Shown here piece after piece: positions 47,705-53,908 of a stretch of 53,908 nucleotides of DNA. Source of the DNA: a virus. Within the stretch, counting starts at the first letter, position 1, and the number at the start of each line of letters is the position of its first letter. A program made the position numbers and the translations under genes. The DNA lies in the IMG/VR virus record IMGVR_UViG_3300025154_000129, positions 1 through 53,908 of that record; one strand, written 5' to 3'. The notes below the pieces were generated by a model. That model was not told the origin of the DNA and did not search any database. It saw nothing but the letters and a program-made list of their open reading frames with translations.

Positions 47705-47882
47705 TTCTTTTTTTTCCTTTCTTTTGTTGGGAAGCGTCGAATGCTTTTTTGAATCTTTTGCCAGGAGTGGTATCATAAAGGACATAGTAAGAACAAACAC
47801 CTGAGGCTTCGATATACCCTCTGTCTCCGGGGTATAGTCTACTCTTGCATTTAGGACAGAACATTGAATGCTCGATCATCAT
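47646..47882 (-). CDS. Small zinc-ribbon-like protein
   Basis: 78 residues. HSMFCPKCKSRLYPGDRGYI has one CxxC pair, GVCSYYVLYD another cysteine; the remainder is basic (RFKKAFDASQQKKGKKRNDK). ATG 47882 follows AGGGGATGAGAAA. It overlaps the next gene by 59 bases. A nucleic-acid-binding role is possible but unproven. Confidence 0.5.
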   Translation of the reverse strand: MMIEHSMFCPKCKSRLYPGDRGYIEASGVCSYYVLYDTTPGKRFKKAFDASQQKKGKKRNDKPRATYKSHGIQTILFA

Positions 47883-47909
47883 TTTCTCATCCCCTTTCAG
47901 GGATATTTT

Positions 47910-48152
47910 TTATTTCAGGTTGCGTCGTTTTTTCATTTCTTTGTAATCAACAATGTCGCCTGATGGTATCATTTTGAACATTCCATCTTCCAAGGGATCG
48001 CAACCGTAATCTTCTCCCGGTATTCTTACTATGGGTTTAGCAATGTAAGTCTCGGGATCTTTCCCCATAGAAAAAGCCATGAGTCTTGTCTGGCCATCAC
48101 CTGTAGTATGATCAAAAGGATATAAGTGCTTGGGTTTTTTATTCTTGCTCAT
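47910..48152 (-). CDS. Hypothetical small basic protein
   Basis: 80 residues from ATG 48152, behind AGAAGGGAGAATTAAA, the same leader that serves several genes to the right. The N-terminus is basic (SKNKKPKHLYPFDHTTGDGQ), followed by a patterned middle (SMGKDPETYIAKPIVRIPGE) and a basic end (YKEMKKRRNLK). The large 18-bp stem-loop at 48166-48212 ends just before its ribosome binding site. The function is unknown. Confidence 0.55.
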   Translation of the reverse strand: MSKNKKPKHLYPFDHTTGDGQTRLMAFSMGKDPETYIAKPIVRIPGEDYGCDPLEDGMFKMIPSGDIVDYKEMKKRRNLK

Positions 48153-48165
48153 TTTAATTCTCCCT

Positions 48166-48212
48166 TCTAGTTTCATGCTATTAACTGTAATCTATAATAG
48201 CATGAAACTAGA
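48166..48212. promoter_or_regulatory. Perfect 18-bp stem-loop abutting a ribosome binding site
   Basis: Arms 48166-48183 and 48195-48212 are exact reverse complements with an 11-base loop. On the - strand the stem ends with CTAGA, directly followed by AGGGAG of the gene starting at 48152. It could end the preceding transcript, be cut by RNase III, or control access to the site. Confidence 0.55.
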
Positions 48213-48230
48213 TTACAAGATAGATTTTTA

Positions 48231-48455
48231 TTACTTTCCAAACACCGAGTCTTGACATTCTTGGCACATTCGGGATATAGCAAATTCCTTTCTACTGAGA
48301 TCATCTCGGAAATCTTCAGGGGATATTTTTCTGCTCCCACAAGTAACACAAACCAAGTCTGTCCGAGATCTGCCAAAAACATTGATTGCAATATTGTTCA
48401 GAAAAGTTTCTATGTAAGGACTTTTTTCTGACTTGGGAATTTCTTTCTCGCTCAT
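48231..48455 (-). CDS. Small zinc-ribbon-like protein
   Basis: 74 residues. VCVTCGSRKISPEDFRDDLS with a following RMCQECQDSVFG gives two CxxC pairs about 25 residues apart, a typical single-zinc ribbon. The N-terminus is charged and mostly helical. The ribosome binding site is weak (GAAGAAAG). The gene starts within 30 bases of the repeated AAATTAAATCC element. The function is unknown. Confidence 0.55.
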   Translation of the reverse strand: MSEKEIPKSEKSPYIETFLNNIAINVFGRSRTDLVCVTCGSRKISPEDFRDDLSRKEFAISRMCQECQDSVFGK

Positions 48456-48529
48456 GTCTCAATCTTGCTTTCTTCTCATCTCTGAGATAGCTAGGAAAAT
48501 TAAATCCTTGCCCCTTCCTTCGATTTTCT

Positions 48530-48871
48530 CTAAGAGAATGAACTTTGACTCATCTCTCTTTTTGAGAGAAAGGATACATCTAAGTTTTTCTCTTGTATCC
48601 TCTTCATTGTACTGAGAAAGAAGTTGATGTCCTTCCACACAGCATCAATTTTCTTGTATCTCTTACCAAAAACAGTCTTTGCCGCTCCTTTTTCTGAGAT
48701 AATTTCTGAGATCCTGTAGTGACCTTTTCCGTTTCCGTCAAGAAACCAAGCTCCTACGTTATACGCCCAGATCCCTTCTTCTTTCTCAATGTAAACGTCT
48801 GTTTCTTTTCCAAAGAGTTCCGCAAACTCCTTGAATTTATTTTCCATCCTTTGGTTCTTTTTCCTCCTCAT
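48530..48871 (-). CDS. Hypothetical protein
   Basis: 113 residues from ATG 48871 (GAGGAGAGAAA upstream). The middle has a hydrophobic/aromatic pattern (EGIWAYNVGAWFLDGNGKGH) like a small beta domain, followed by helices (KIDAVWKDINFFLSTMKRIQ). The first 35 bases overlap the previous gene. The end of the gene contains part of the dispersed repeat seen at the left of the window. No family is recognised. Confidence 0.5.
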   Translation of the reverse strand: MRRKKNQRMENKFKEFAELFGKETDVYIEKEEGIWAYNVGAWFLDGNGKGHYRISEIISEKGAAKTVFGKRYKKIDAVWKDINFFLSTMKRIQEKNLDVSFLSKREMSQSSFS

Positions 48872-49088
48872 TTTCTCTCCTCTCTTTTTTAAGAACCCAT
48901 TCCATCGCTTCTTTCAAACTATTTTTCTTTTCTACTATCATACCCTCTGAGCCACTTCTTAATGAGATGATCAAATAATTATTAGTAATCTCAAAAGGGT
49001 ATTCTCTAATGTTAAATTCTCTTTTCTCTGTTTTCCACTGTTTGTGTTCTTTGTCGTAGGTATATCCCAACGTGAATTTCTCTTTCAT
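48837..49088 (-). CDS. Hypothetical small protein
   Basis: 83 residues from ATG 49088 with AGGAGGATAATC upstream, immediately after the preceding stop. The first half is beta-like (KFTLGYTYDKEHKQWKTEKR, YPFEITNNYLIISLR), the last part acidic-basic helix (RRENEEEKEPKDGK). No function is evident. Confidence 0.5.
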   Translation of the reverse strand: MKEKFTLGYTYDKEHKQWKTEKREFNIREYPFEITNNYLIISLRSGSEGMIVEKKNSLKEAMEWVLKKERRENEEEKEPKDGK

Positions 49089-49090
49089 GA

Positions 49091-49450
49091 TTATCCTCCT
49101 AGCATGTCCAGAAAATTCAAACTTCTGTTTCTTTTGACAATGACAGGTTCCTCTTTTTTCTTTTCTTGTGATTTTGTCCATAGGTACACTTCCCAACAAT
49201 CTTGCAGAGTTCCCAGAGTAATCCTGATAATTTTTGTTGTTGTTTTAGAATCATCGGGGACAGGGAGAAGTACGTCTTTGCTGGAAGGCTTGATAGTCAT
49301 TCCTGTTCTAGCTTTGACGTACTTCAAAAATTCCAGATCATCCCAATCAAAATCGTATTCAGTTATTTTGACTAGAATGTCTGGTATTTGGCAAATAGTT
49401 ATAGGTTGTGGTCTTTTCCATCTTGTTTGACGGAATACAGAGTGAGCCAT
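49091..49450 (-). CDS. Hypothetical protein with basic C-terminal motif
   Basis: 119 residues. WKRPQPITICQIPDILVKIT, then DWDDLEFLKYVKARTGMTIK and TLGTLQDCWEVYLWTKS form an alpha/beta pattern. The tail KKKEEPVIVKRNRSLNFLDM resembles the basic end of the protein at 46979-47317. ATG 49450 follows GAGGAGTAGTAGT. The function is unknown. Confidence 0.55.
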   Translation of the reverse strand: MAHSVFRQTRWKRPQPITICQIPDILVKITEYDFDWDDLEFLKYVKARTGMTIKPSSKDVLLPVPDDSKTTTKIIRITLGTLQDCWEVYLWTKSQEKKKEEPVIVKRNRSLNFLDMLGG

Positions 49451-49454
49451 ACTA

Positions 49455-49652
49455 CTACTCCTCTTTTTTATACAGGTATTTTACAAAGACATAGCGCCAT
49501 CCATCAAAGTGCCGAAGGTAAGCAAGATCGACTTTGCCCTTCAGATTGCCCTTGTAAAATAACTCTGCTTTTTTCACAGTCATTTCCTCGGTTACTACTT
49601 TAATCTTTCCTTCCTCCATTTCAGGAGTTTTGAAACATAGCTGAACTCTCAT
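49455..49652 (-). CDS. Hypothetical small protein downstream of cassette 1
   Basis: 65 residues with a beta-rich pattern (MRVQLCFKTPEMEEGKIKVV, FDGWRYVFVKYLYKKEE). It starts behind GAAAGGAGAATTAAA, the leader of the 96-bp repeated unit (49653-49748) that also feeds the genes at 51347-51847 and 52899-53621. No family is recognised. Confidence 0.55.
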   Translation of the reverse strand: MRVQLCFKTPEMEEGKIKVVTEEMTVKKAELFYKGNLKGKVDLAYLRHFDGWRYVFVKYLYKKEE

Positions 49653-49748
49653 TTTAATTCTCCTTTCTCTCTCATTGTTAATTTCCTACTTCTAGCTTAT
49701 TCTAGTGCAGGAGAGAAAAGGCAGCGAAGCTGCCCTCTCTCTTACACA
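49653..49748 (-). repeat. 96-bp terminator-leader repeat, copy 1
   Basis: This 96-bp unit lies between the repeat-protein gene 49749-50618 and the next start. It holds an intrinsic terminator (49720-49734) and a leader ending in GAGAGAAAGGAGAATTAAA. Copies of the same length occur at 51848-51943 and 53622-53717. TAGAAT (about 18 bases after TTCGCT of the hairpin) is a possible -10 box. Confidence 0.75.
49710..49740 (-). terminator. Intrinsic terminator, copy 1
   Basis: On the - strand GGCAGC, TTC, GCTGCC (49734-49720) is followed by TTTTCTCT and preceded by AGAGAG that can extend the stem. It follows the repeat-protein gene. Confidence 0.75.
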
Positions 49749-50618
49749 CTAGACCCAAGCAGGATTTCTATTCTCAGTAATCATAAACAAATCCCAGAGG
49801 GTCTTGTCAACAATCTTGTTATACTCTGCCCTTGCAGGATCGACAATCTTGTCAAACTCTGCCCTTGCAGCATTGACAATCTTGTCACGCTCTGCCCTTG
49901 CAGCATTGACAACCTTGTCAAACTCTGCCCTTGCAGCATTGACAATCTTGTCAAACTCTGCCCATGCAGCATTGACAATCTTGCCAAACTCTGCCCTTGC
50001 AGCATTGACAATCTTGACACACTCTGCCCTTGCAGGATCGACAATCTTGCCAAACTCTGCCCTTGCAGGATCGACAATCTTGTCAAACTCTGCCCATGCA
50101 GCATTGACAATCTTGTCAAACTCTGCCCTTGCAGGATCGACAATCTTGTCAAACTCTGCCCTTGCAGGATCGACAATCTTGTCACGCTCTGCCCTTGCAG
50201 GATCGACAATCTTGTCACGCTCTGCCCTTGCAGCATTGACAATCTTGTTATACTCTGCCCTTGCAGCATCGACAATCTTGTCAAACTCTGCCCTTGCAGC
50301 ATCGACAATCTTGTCACGCTCTGCCCTTGCAGCATCATTCAACAACCCTACAGGGCATCCCATGCCTCTAAACTTTCCCGCTTTGATCGCTTCAACGATT
50401 TCAGCGGGAAAGTTTAGAGGCGTACTGAAATCAGTACACTCTCTCTGTACCCCACCTTCAAAACCCCCATAGAACCAACGCAATGCACCATGGCCTACAA
50501 GATCATCATCGTCCCCGCAATGCTCGCGGAGTTCGATGCCTCTCTTGCTCGCCAAGTCCGCCGATGTTAGAAAATAATTCTTACCGTCTTTTTCAATCCA
50601 AGAAACAAATTCACACAT
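49749..50618 (-). CDS. 11-residue tandem-repeat protein, copy 1 (16 repeats)
   Basis: 289 residues. Residues 1-94 form a globular start (MCEFVSWIEKDGKNYFLTSA, GHGALRWFYGGFEGGVQREC). Residues 95-270 are 16 tandem copies of an 11-residue unit of the type DAARAEFDKIV, with changes at the F/Y/R/C, D/N/G and A/P positions. Residues 271-289 are a fixed end (DKTLWDLFMITENRNPAWV). Eleven-residue periods are typical of long right-handed helical coils. Similar phage proteins exist but have no known function. A second copy (51944-52582) and a partial third (53718-53908) share start or end. ATG 50618 follows GAAAGGAGAATTAAA. Confidence 0.8.
   Translation of the reverse strand: MCEFVSWIEKDGKNYFLTSADLASKRGIELREHCGDDDDLVGHGALRWFYGGFEGGVQRECTDFSTPLNFPAEIVEAIKAGKFRGMGCPVGLLNDAARAERDKIVDAARAEFDKIVDAARAEYNKIVNAARAERDKIVDPARAERDKIVDPARAEFDKIVDPARAEFDKIVNAAWAEFDKIVDPARAEFGKIVDPARAECVKIVNAARAEFGKIVNAAWAEFDKIVNAARAEFDKVVNAARAERDKIVNAARAEFDKIVDPARAEYNKIVDKTLWDLFMITENRNPAWV
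49809..50336 (-). repeat. Tandem 33-bp coding repeats, 16 units
   Basis: Sixteen consecutive 33-bp units code the 11-residue repeats. Several units are identical in DNA, others differ at a few codons, as expected from recent expansion and slippage. Because the period is a multiple of three, the copy number can change without shifting the frame. Confidence 0.9.
50364..50421. repeat. 19-bp inverted repeat inside repeat-protein gene, copy 1
   Basis: Arms 50364-50382 and 50403-50421 are exact reverse complements with a 20-base loop. They lie inside the coding region for residues 66-85 (STPLNFPAEIVEAIKAGKFR). The same structure is kept in copy 2. It would form a stable hairpin in the mRNA. Confidence 0.8.
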
Positions 50619-50710
50619 TTTAATTCTCCTTTCTCTCTGGTTTGGGTTTGATACTTCGCCTCACAACACTTGAGCCTGACGAACGGTGTTTTGCTCGCAG
50701 GCTCCTTGCG

Positions 50711-50908
50711 CTAAGAGGCAGGATTCAATCTTGCGTTTATCAGAGACAATCGGAATCTGAAAGCATCTGTTTCTTTTCCAAAGTATGCAATAATACCTGT
50801 TTCGTCTGTAACAGCGTGCCAACTTTGTATTGCAGAGTCAGACATTTCGTTTTCCCATTGGTAAGGATCTATGACCGAAATTTCTTCCAAAAGATCATTC
50901 AAGTTCAT
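50711..50908 (-). CDS. Hypothetical small acidic protein
   Basis: 65 residues. LNDLLEEISVIDPYQWENEM, then WHAVTDETGIIAYFGKETDA and FRFRLSLINARLN suggest a compact alpha/beta fold. ATG 50908 follows GAAAGGAGAAATTAG. A 7-bp stem (GAGCCTG with CAGGCTC) lies in the gap after it, before the repeat-protein gene. The function is unknown. Confidence 0.55.
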   Translation of the reverse strand: MNLNDLLEEISVIDPYQWENEMSDSAIQSWHAVTDETGIIAYFGKETDAFRFRLSLINARLNPAS

Positions 50909-50921
50909 CTAATTTCTCCTT

Positions 50922-51122
50922 TCAATAACTCACTTTTCTGTAAAGAAGGTCATCGAACAGAACCATAATTTCCCCTGTTTCTGTGATAACCGCTCTACTG
51001 TTCACGTCACTTACAACATAAGCCCTAGACCAGCGAAGTCCTCCTTCTTTTGATCCTTCAAGTTCGTAAACATCATCCCCAGGCATCAAATTTTCCCATC
51101 GAACTTGTTCATAATGGGACAT
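50922..51122 (-). CDS. Hypothetical small protein
   Basis: 66 residues from ATG 51122, which overlaps the preceding stop (TGATG) behind AAGGAGAAT. WENLMPGDDVYELEGSKEGG and RAVITETGEIMVLFDDLLYR have the alternating beta pattern of a small barrel. No function is evident. Confidence 0.55.
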   Translation of the reverse strand: MSHYEQVRWENLMPGDDVYELEGSKEGGLRWSRAYVVSDVNSRAVITETGEIMVLFDDLLYRKVSY

Positions 51123-51310
51123 CAATTCTCCTTTTTCAGTATAGCTTCGACAGTAGTTCGATAGGAAAGTTCAGGATCGGGAGTGCAGGGGATCTGATCT
51201 TTCCCTTCTTTCCAGTGCTCGATCAAACGATCCCAAAACTCTGCCGTTGCTTCCAGATCCTCTTGACTAACATCTTCAAACGATCCGTCCTTCAACTGCA
51301 CTCTTTCCAC
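51122..51310 (-). CDS. Hypothetical small helical protein
   Basis: 62 residues from GTG 51310 behind AGGAGGAATAGA. The product begins ERVQLKDGSFEDVSQEDLEA and is acidic and helical. It overlaps the next start. The function is unknown. Confidence 0.5.
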   Translation of the reverse strand: MERVQLKDGSFEDVSQEDLEATAEFWDRLIEHWKEGKDQIPCTPDPELSYRTTVEAILKKEN

Positions 51311-51346
51311 TCTATTCCTCCTTCTATTCTCCTTTAAGTTATTTGC

Positions 51347-51847
51347 CTACTCTATGAGCCGTTCTTGATGGATGATTTTTGCTTCTCTTGCCTTCTTGCC
51401 AAACTGTTCTACAAATGAAGACAAATCTCTAACCAGTCCTTGCAGATGTGGAATGTATTCATCAAACAACCACATCATACTTTCTTTTGCTTCTTCCAAA
51501 GATATTTCAGGGTCTGCACAAGGAACTTTCTTAAATCTGGGCGCTCTCCTTTTTATCTGAGATTCATCTTTTCCGTTATTTTCTTTTCGTATAGCAGGAG
51601 GGCGAGAAACAAAAGCTCGGTCGATGTTGTCCAGTTCAGCTCTTTCAGGACATCTGTAAATATCTTTACCATCCATAGTGATAACACCTGTTCGACTTAT
51701 GTTTCTGAGATAGGCTGATACAGTGGCGTAGTTGCCCCCGCTGTATTCGTGGACTTCTTTGGTAGTGAATCGTCTTACCCCTTTAAGCTCTACAATTACT
51801 TTGAGGGAGTCAATAGTCCTGTCAAGAACGGTACCCTTTCTTATCAT
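51347..51847 (-). CDS. Winged-helix DNA-binding protein candidate
   Basis: 166 residues. VRRFTTKEVHEYSGGNYATV, then SAYLRNISRTGVITMDGKDI and YRCPE form a winged helix (helix-turn-helix plus wing), with basic residues suited to DNA contact. The middle is a basic linker, and residues 110-166 are helices (SMMWLFDEYIPHLQGLVRDL). It starts behind the 96-bp leader (copy 2). A role as a regulator of the accessory genes is likely but inferred. Confidence 0.65.
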   Translation of the reverse strand: MIRKGTVLDRTIDSLKVIVELKGVRRFTTKEVHEYSGGNYATVSAYLRNISRTGVITMDGKDIYRCPERAELDNIDRAFVSRPPAIRKENNGKDESQIKRRAPRFKKVPCADPEISLEEAKESMMWLFDEYIPHLQGLVRDLSSFVEQFGKKAREAKIIHQERLIE

Positions 51848-51943
51848 TTTAATTCTCCTTTCTCTCTCATTGTTAATTTCCTACTTCTAGCTTATTCTAG
51901 TGCAGGAGAGAAAAGGCAGCGAAGCTGCCCTCTCTCTTACACA
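51848..51943 (-). repeat. 96-bp terminator-leader repeat, copy 2
   Basis: Same unit as at 49653-49748. The terminator stem is at 51915-51929 (GGCAGC with GCTGCC on the - strand, T-rich tail), and the leader ends in GAGAGAAAGGAGAATTAAA before ATG 51847. It follows the stop of the second repeat-protein gene. Confidence 0.75.
51910..51934 (-). terminator. Intrinsic terminator, copy 2
   Basis: Stem GGCAGC-TTC-GCTGCC (51929-51915, - strand) with TTTTCTCT after it, identical to copy 1. Confidence 0.75.
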
Positions 51944-52582
51944 CTAGACCCAAGCAGGATTTCTATTCTCAATAATCATAAACAAATCCCAGAGGGTCTT
52001 GTCAACAACCTTGTCAAACTCTGCCCTTGCAGGATCGACAATCTTGTCAAACTCTGCCCTTGCAGGATCGACAACCTTGTCAAACTCTGCCCTTGCAGGA
52101 TCGACAATCTTGTCAAACTCTGCCCATGCAGCATTGACAATCTTGTCACGCTCTGCCCATGCAGCATCGACAATCTTGTCATACTCTGCCCTTGCAGCAT
52201 ACCTAACCTTGTCATACTCTGCCCTTGCAGCATTGACAATCTTGACACACTCTGCCCTTGCAGGATCGACAATCTTGTCAAACTCTGCCCTTGCAGCATC
52301 ATTCAACAACCCTACAGGGCATCCCATGCCTCTAAACTTTCCCGCTTTGATCGCTTCAACGATTTCAGCGGGAAAGTTTAGAGGCGTACTGAAATCAGTA
52401 CACTCTCTCTGTACCCCACCTTCAAAACCCCCATAGAACCAACGCAATGCACCATGGCCTACAAGATCATCATCGTCCCCGCAATGCTCGCGGAGTTCGA
52501 TGCCTCTCTTGCTCGCCAAGTCCGCCGATGTTAGAAAATAATTCTTACCGTCTTTTTCAATCCAAGAAATAAATTCACACAT
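51944..52582 (-). CDS. 11-residue tandem-repeat protein, copy 2 (9 repeats)
   Basis: 212 residues from ATG 52582 (GAAAGGAGAATTAAA upstream). The N-terminal 94 residues match copy 1 except for Ile instead of Val at position 5. Nine repeat units follow (residues 95-193), including a variant unit ending in KVR and one with CVK shared with copy 1. The last 19 residues are the same apart from one change (MIIENR instead of MITENR). Head and tail are thus conserved while the repeat block varies in number and order, a sign of recombination among copies. The function is unknown. Confidence 0.8.
   Translation of the reverse strand: MCEFISWIEKDGKNYFLTSADLASKRGIELREHCGDDDDLVGHGALRWFYGGFEGGVQRECTDFSTPLNFPAEIVEAIKAGKFRGMGCPVGLLNDAARAEFDKIVDPARAECVKIVNAARAEYDKVRYAARAEYDKIVDAAWAERDKIVNAAWAEFDKIVDPARAEFDKVVDPARAEFDKIVDPARAEFDKVVDKTLWDLFMIIENRNPAWV
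52004..52300 (-). repeat. Tandem 33-bp coding repeats, 9 units
   Basis: Nine 33-bp units in frame. Some are identical to units in copy 1; the order differs, as expected if blocks are exchanged between the copies. Confidence 0.9.
52328..52385. repeat. 19-bp inverted repeat inside repeat-protein gene, copy 2
   Basis: Arms 52328-52346 and 52367-52385 with a 20-base loop; same sequence and position as in copy 1. Confidence 0.8.
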
Positions 52583-52653
52583 TTTAATTCTCCTTTCTCT
52601 CTCGTTTGGGTTTGTTGGATCATACACTAGATCCGTTCTAGGGCATGAAGGAA

Positions 52654-52671
52654 AGCATAATTTCTTATGCT
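52654..52671 (-). terminator. Hairpin after the gene at 52684-52902
   Basis: On the - strand AGCATAA, GAAA, TTATGCT (52671-52654) is followed by TTCCTTC. The stem of seven and the four-base loop fit a weak intrinsic terminator between this gene and the repeat-protein gene. Confidence 0.5.
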
Positions 52672-52683
52672 CTCCCTTATAAC

Positions 52684-52902
52684 CTAGCTTGCCATGCTAA
52701 TCAAAAACTGCCGATCTTTTCTTCTGAAGTGGACTTTGAATGGTTTCATCTCATACCAAGAACTTTGACCTGATCCGTTCCTGATATTATCACAGATTTC
52801 ACAAAGTTGCTTTTGTTGTTCCGCGATGCAGTTCTTTTTTGATACTAATCCGAGTGAATTGACATACTTCAGACAATCATCAAAAGACTCGATTAGGATC
52901 AT
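52684..52902 (-). CDS. Hypothetical small protein
   Basis: 72 residues. ILIESFDDCLKYVNSLGLVS, then QQKQLCEICDNIRNGSGQSS and KPFKVHFRRKDRQFLISM. A CEIC pair and two more cysteines could bind a metal. ATG 52902 follows GAAGGGAGCTGTC and overlaps the preceding stop by 4 bases. The function is unknown. Confidence 0.55.
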   Translation of the reverse strand: MILIESFDDCLKYVNSLGLVSKKNCIAEQQKQLCEICDNIRNGSGQSSWYEMKPFKVHFRRKDRQFLISMAS

Positions 52903-53621
52903 GACAGCTCCCTTCTTCTTTCACCTGCAATAGGCTTCGTAAGAGAAAGTTTGCTCCCTGCTTCAGCTCCTCTCATCCAAGCCTCTCTTGATCCGGATGC
53001 TTTCCAAGGTCTTCCTGTTTTCACATTAGGAAACTCTTGTTTCAGGTACTTATCGACCGTATCTTTTTTAACCACGATCAGAGCTTTGCACGTTGAAATT
53101 TCGTTCCTTCTTTGGTACATGTCAGCAAGTCTCCAAGTGATCTTTGTTACCATCCCTTGCTTGAAAGATTCTCTGTCTTTTCCTTCTCTGGGAACTTCGA
53201 TTTTACTGATTTTCCCGACAGACCTTCTTACATACAAGTGCATCCACTTTGCGATTTCAACGTCGCCTTTCTGGCCTATGAAAATGATGCCCCACTCACC
53301 CCAAGTCCCTCCGTACTTTCTGTTTAGGGTGATACAGTCGAAAGCTTTTGAGATGCCTGCAGCGAGAACAGATTCCCACATCTGGAATTTGCCCATTCCT
53401 CCTACTACTTCGTTGCACATTCCTTTCATCAATGCTTCCTCTTGGGTCATAGGAGATCCATTTTCAGGAATGTCAAGCATTGATAAAGAATATTTCTCCA
53501 TGATAGAGGTTGCTTTCTCCATTGCAAGTTGCGCCTCATGTTCATTCGGCGATGTAGCAAGGGCAAGAAGTTTCTGGAGAAGGTTTGTGATTTTGGTTTT
53601 CTCTTCCGGTGAAAGTTTCAT
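52899..53621 (-). CDS. DUF2786-family protein
   Basis: 240 residues. The first 50 residues, KITNLLQKLLALATSPNEHE, then AQLAMEKATSIMEKYSL, are the DUF2786 pattern (helical, with the conserved AxxSPNEHEA core). The rest, including WESVLAAGISKAFDCITLNR and FIGQKGDVEIAKWMHLYV, matches the domain that often follows it in phage proteins. No catalytic role is known. It begins behind the 96-bp leader (copy 3). Confidence 0.8.
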   Translation of the reverse strand: MKLSPEEKTKITNLLQKLLALATSPNEHEAQLAMEKATSIMEKYSLSMLDIPENGSPMTQEEALMKGMCNEVVGGMGKFQMWESVLAAGISKAFDCITLNRKYGGTWGEWGIIFIGQKGDVEIAKWMHLYVRRSVGKISKIEVPREGKDRESFKQGMVTKITWRLADMYQRRNEISTCKALIVVKKDTVDKYLKQEFPNVKTGRPWKASGSREAWMRGAEAGSKLSLTKPIAGERRRELS

Positions 53622-53717
53622 TTTAATTCTCCTTTCTCTCTCATTGTTAATTTCCCACCTCTAGCTTATTCTAGTGCAGGAGAGAAAAGGCAGCGAAGCT
53701 GCCCTCTCTCTTACACA
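53622..53717 (-). repeat. 96-bp terminator-leader repeat, copy 3
   Basis: Third copy of the unit, with a few base changes around the leader. The terminator stem is 53689-53703 and the ribosome binding site serves ATG 53621. Confidence 0.75.
53684..53710 (-). terminator. Intrinsic terminator, copy 3
   Basis: Stem GGCAGC-TTC-GCTGCC (53703-53689, - strand) and TTTTCTCT, as in the other two copies. Confidence 0.75.
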
Positions 53718-53908
53718 CTAGACCCAAGCAGGATTTCTATTCTCAATAATCATAAACAAATCCCAAAAGGTCTTGTCAACAATCTTGTTATACTCTGCCC
53801 TTGCAGCATACCTAACCTTGTCATACTCTGCCCTTGCAGGATCGACAATCTTGTCAAACTCTGCCCTTGCAGGATCGACAATCTTGTCACGCTCTGCCCT
53901 TGCAGCAT
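53718..53908 (-). CDS. 11-residue tandem-repeat protein, copy 3 (partial, runs off the window)
   Basis: Only the 3' part lies inside the window. The stop is at 53720-53718, preceded by the fixed end DKTFWDLFMIIENRNPAWV, in which Leu is replaced by Phe. Before it are four repeat units (AARAERDKIV, DPARAEFDKIV, DPARAEYDKVR, YAARAEYNKIV), the third and fourth showing the KVR/YAARAE junction also seen in copy 2. The start and the remaining repeats lie beyond position 53908. Confidence 0.8.
   Translation of the reverse strand, partial: AARAERDKIVDPARAEFDKIVDPARAEYDKVRYAARAEYNKIVDKTFWDLFMIIENRNPAWV

Noticed and set aside
49809-50336. CRISPR array
   Set aside because: The 33-bp units are contiguous without unique spacers and encode an in-frame protein repeat.
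49804-50472. Long open frames on both strands through the 33-bp repeats
   Set aside because: Repeats with a period divisible by three keep several frames open at once. Only the - strand frame with the MCEF start has a ribosome binding site and a conserved head and tail.

Overview
The window is part of the genome of a tailed double-stranded DNA phage of fairly large size. The tail genes follow the lambda order (tape measure, small minor tail proteins, an L-like protein with four cysteines, an NlpC/P60 peptidase, an I/J-like tip protein), so a siphovirus-like particle is likely. A lipobox lipoprotein, secreted-protein remnants and a host-specificity-J-like protein suggest a Gram-negative host that uses strong Shine-Dalgarno sites. 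Terminase, portal and capsid genes are not present, so the window is a fragment. Base composition is AT-rich, with GC-rich islands inside tail-fibre and accessory genes that look like exchanged segments.

Layout. Positions 1-15548 are read on the + strand and hold the tail tape measure, tail tip, tailspike and fibre genes, a lipoprotein, a holin candidate and two decayed copies of a secreted FnIII-like gene. At about 15550-15740 transcription converges. Every gene from 15738 to 53908 is on the - strand.

Positions 16141-30116 form a replication and recombination block: a Rad50/SbcC-type ATPase split over separate genes around an SbcD-type nuclease, a PDDEXK resolvase candidate, a 5'-3' exonuclease, a RecA-like recombinase, a T4 gp32-like ssDNA-binding protein, a DnaX-like clamp loader, a family A DNA polymerase fused to a uracil-DNA-glycosylase domain, and a sliding clamp. 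A tRNA-like 152-nt RNA candidate lies between the recombinase and ssDNA-binding genes. The replisome is completed further right by a DnaB-like helicase, an HTH initiator-like protein, a DnaG-like primase and a UvsW-like helicase (38078-46747).

Positions 31298-37922 are a probable DNA base-modification locus: FolE, QueD and QueE would make 7-carboxy-7-deazaguanine from GTP, and a DpdA-type transglycosylase would insert a 7-deazaguanine into DNA. Woven into this set are a GT-B glycosyltransferase, a second PTPS-fold protein, a cupin, an HU-type protein and an AT-hook protein. No QueC is visible. Together this suggests a guanine hypermodification, perhaps with a sugar added, that would shield the phage DNA from restriction.

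Positions 42303-53908 are an accessory zone of many small genes, each with its own strong ribosome binding site. Its striking part is three cassettes, each with a gene for an 11-residue tandem-repeat protein (16, 9 and at least 4 repeats) followed by the same 96-bp terminator-plus-leader unit that feeds a different downstream gene.
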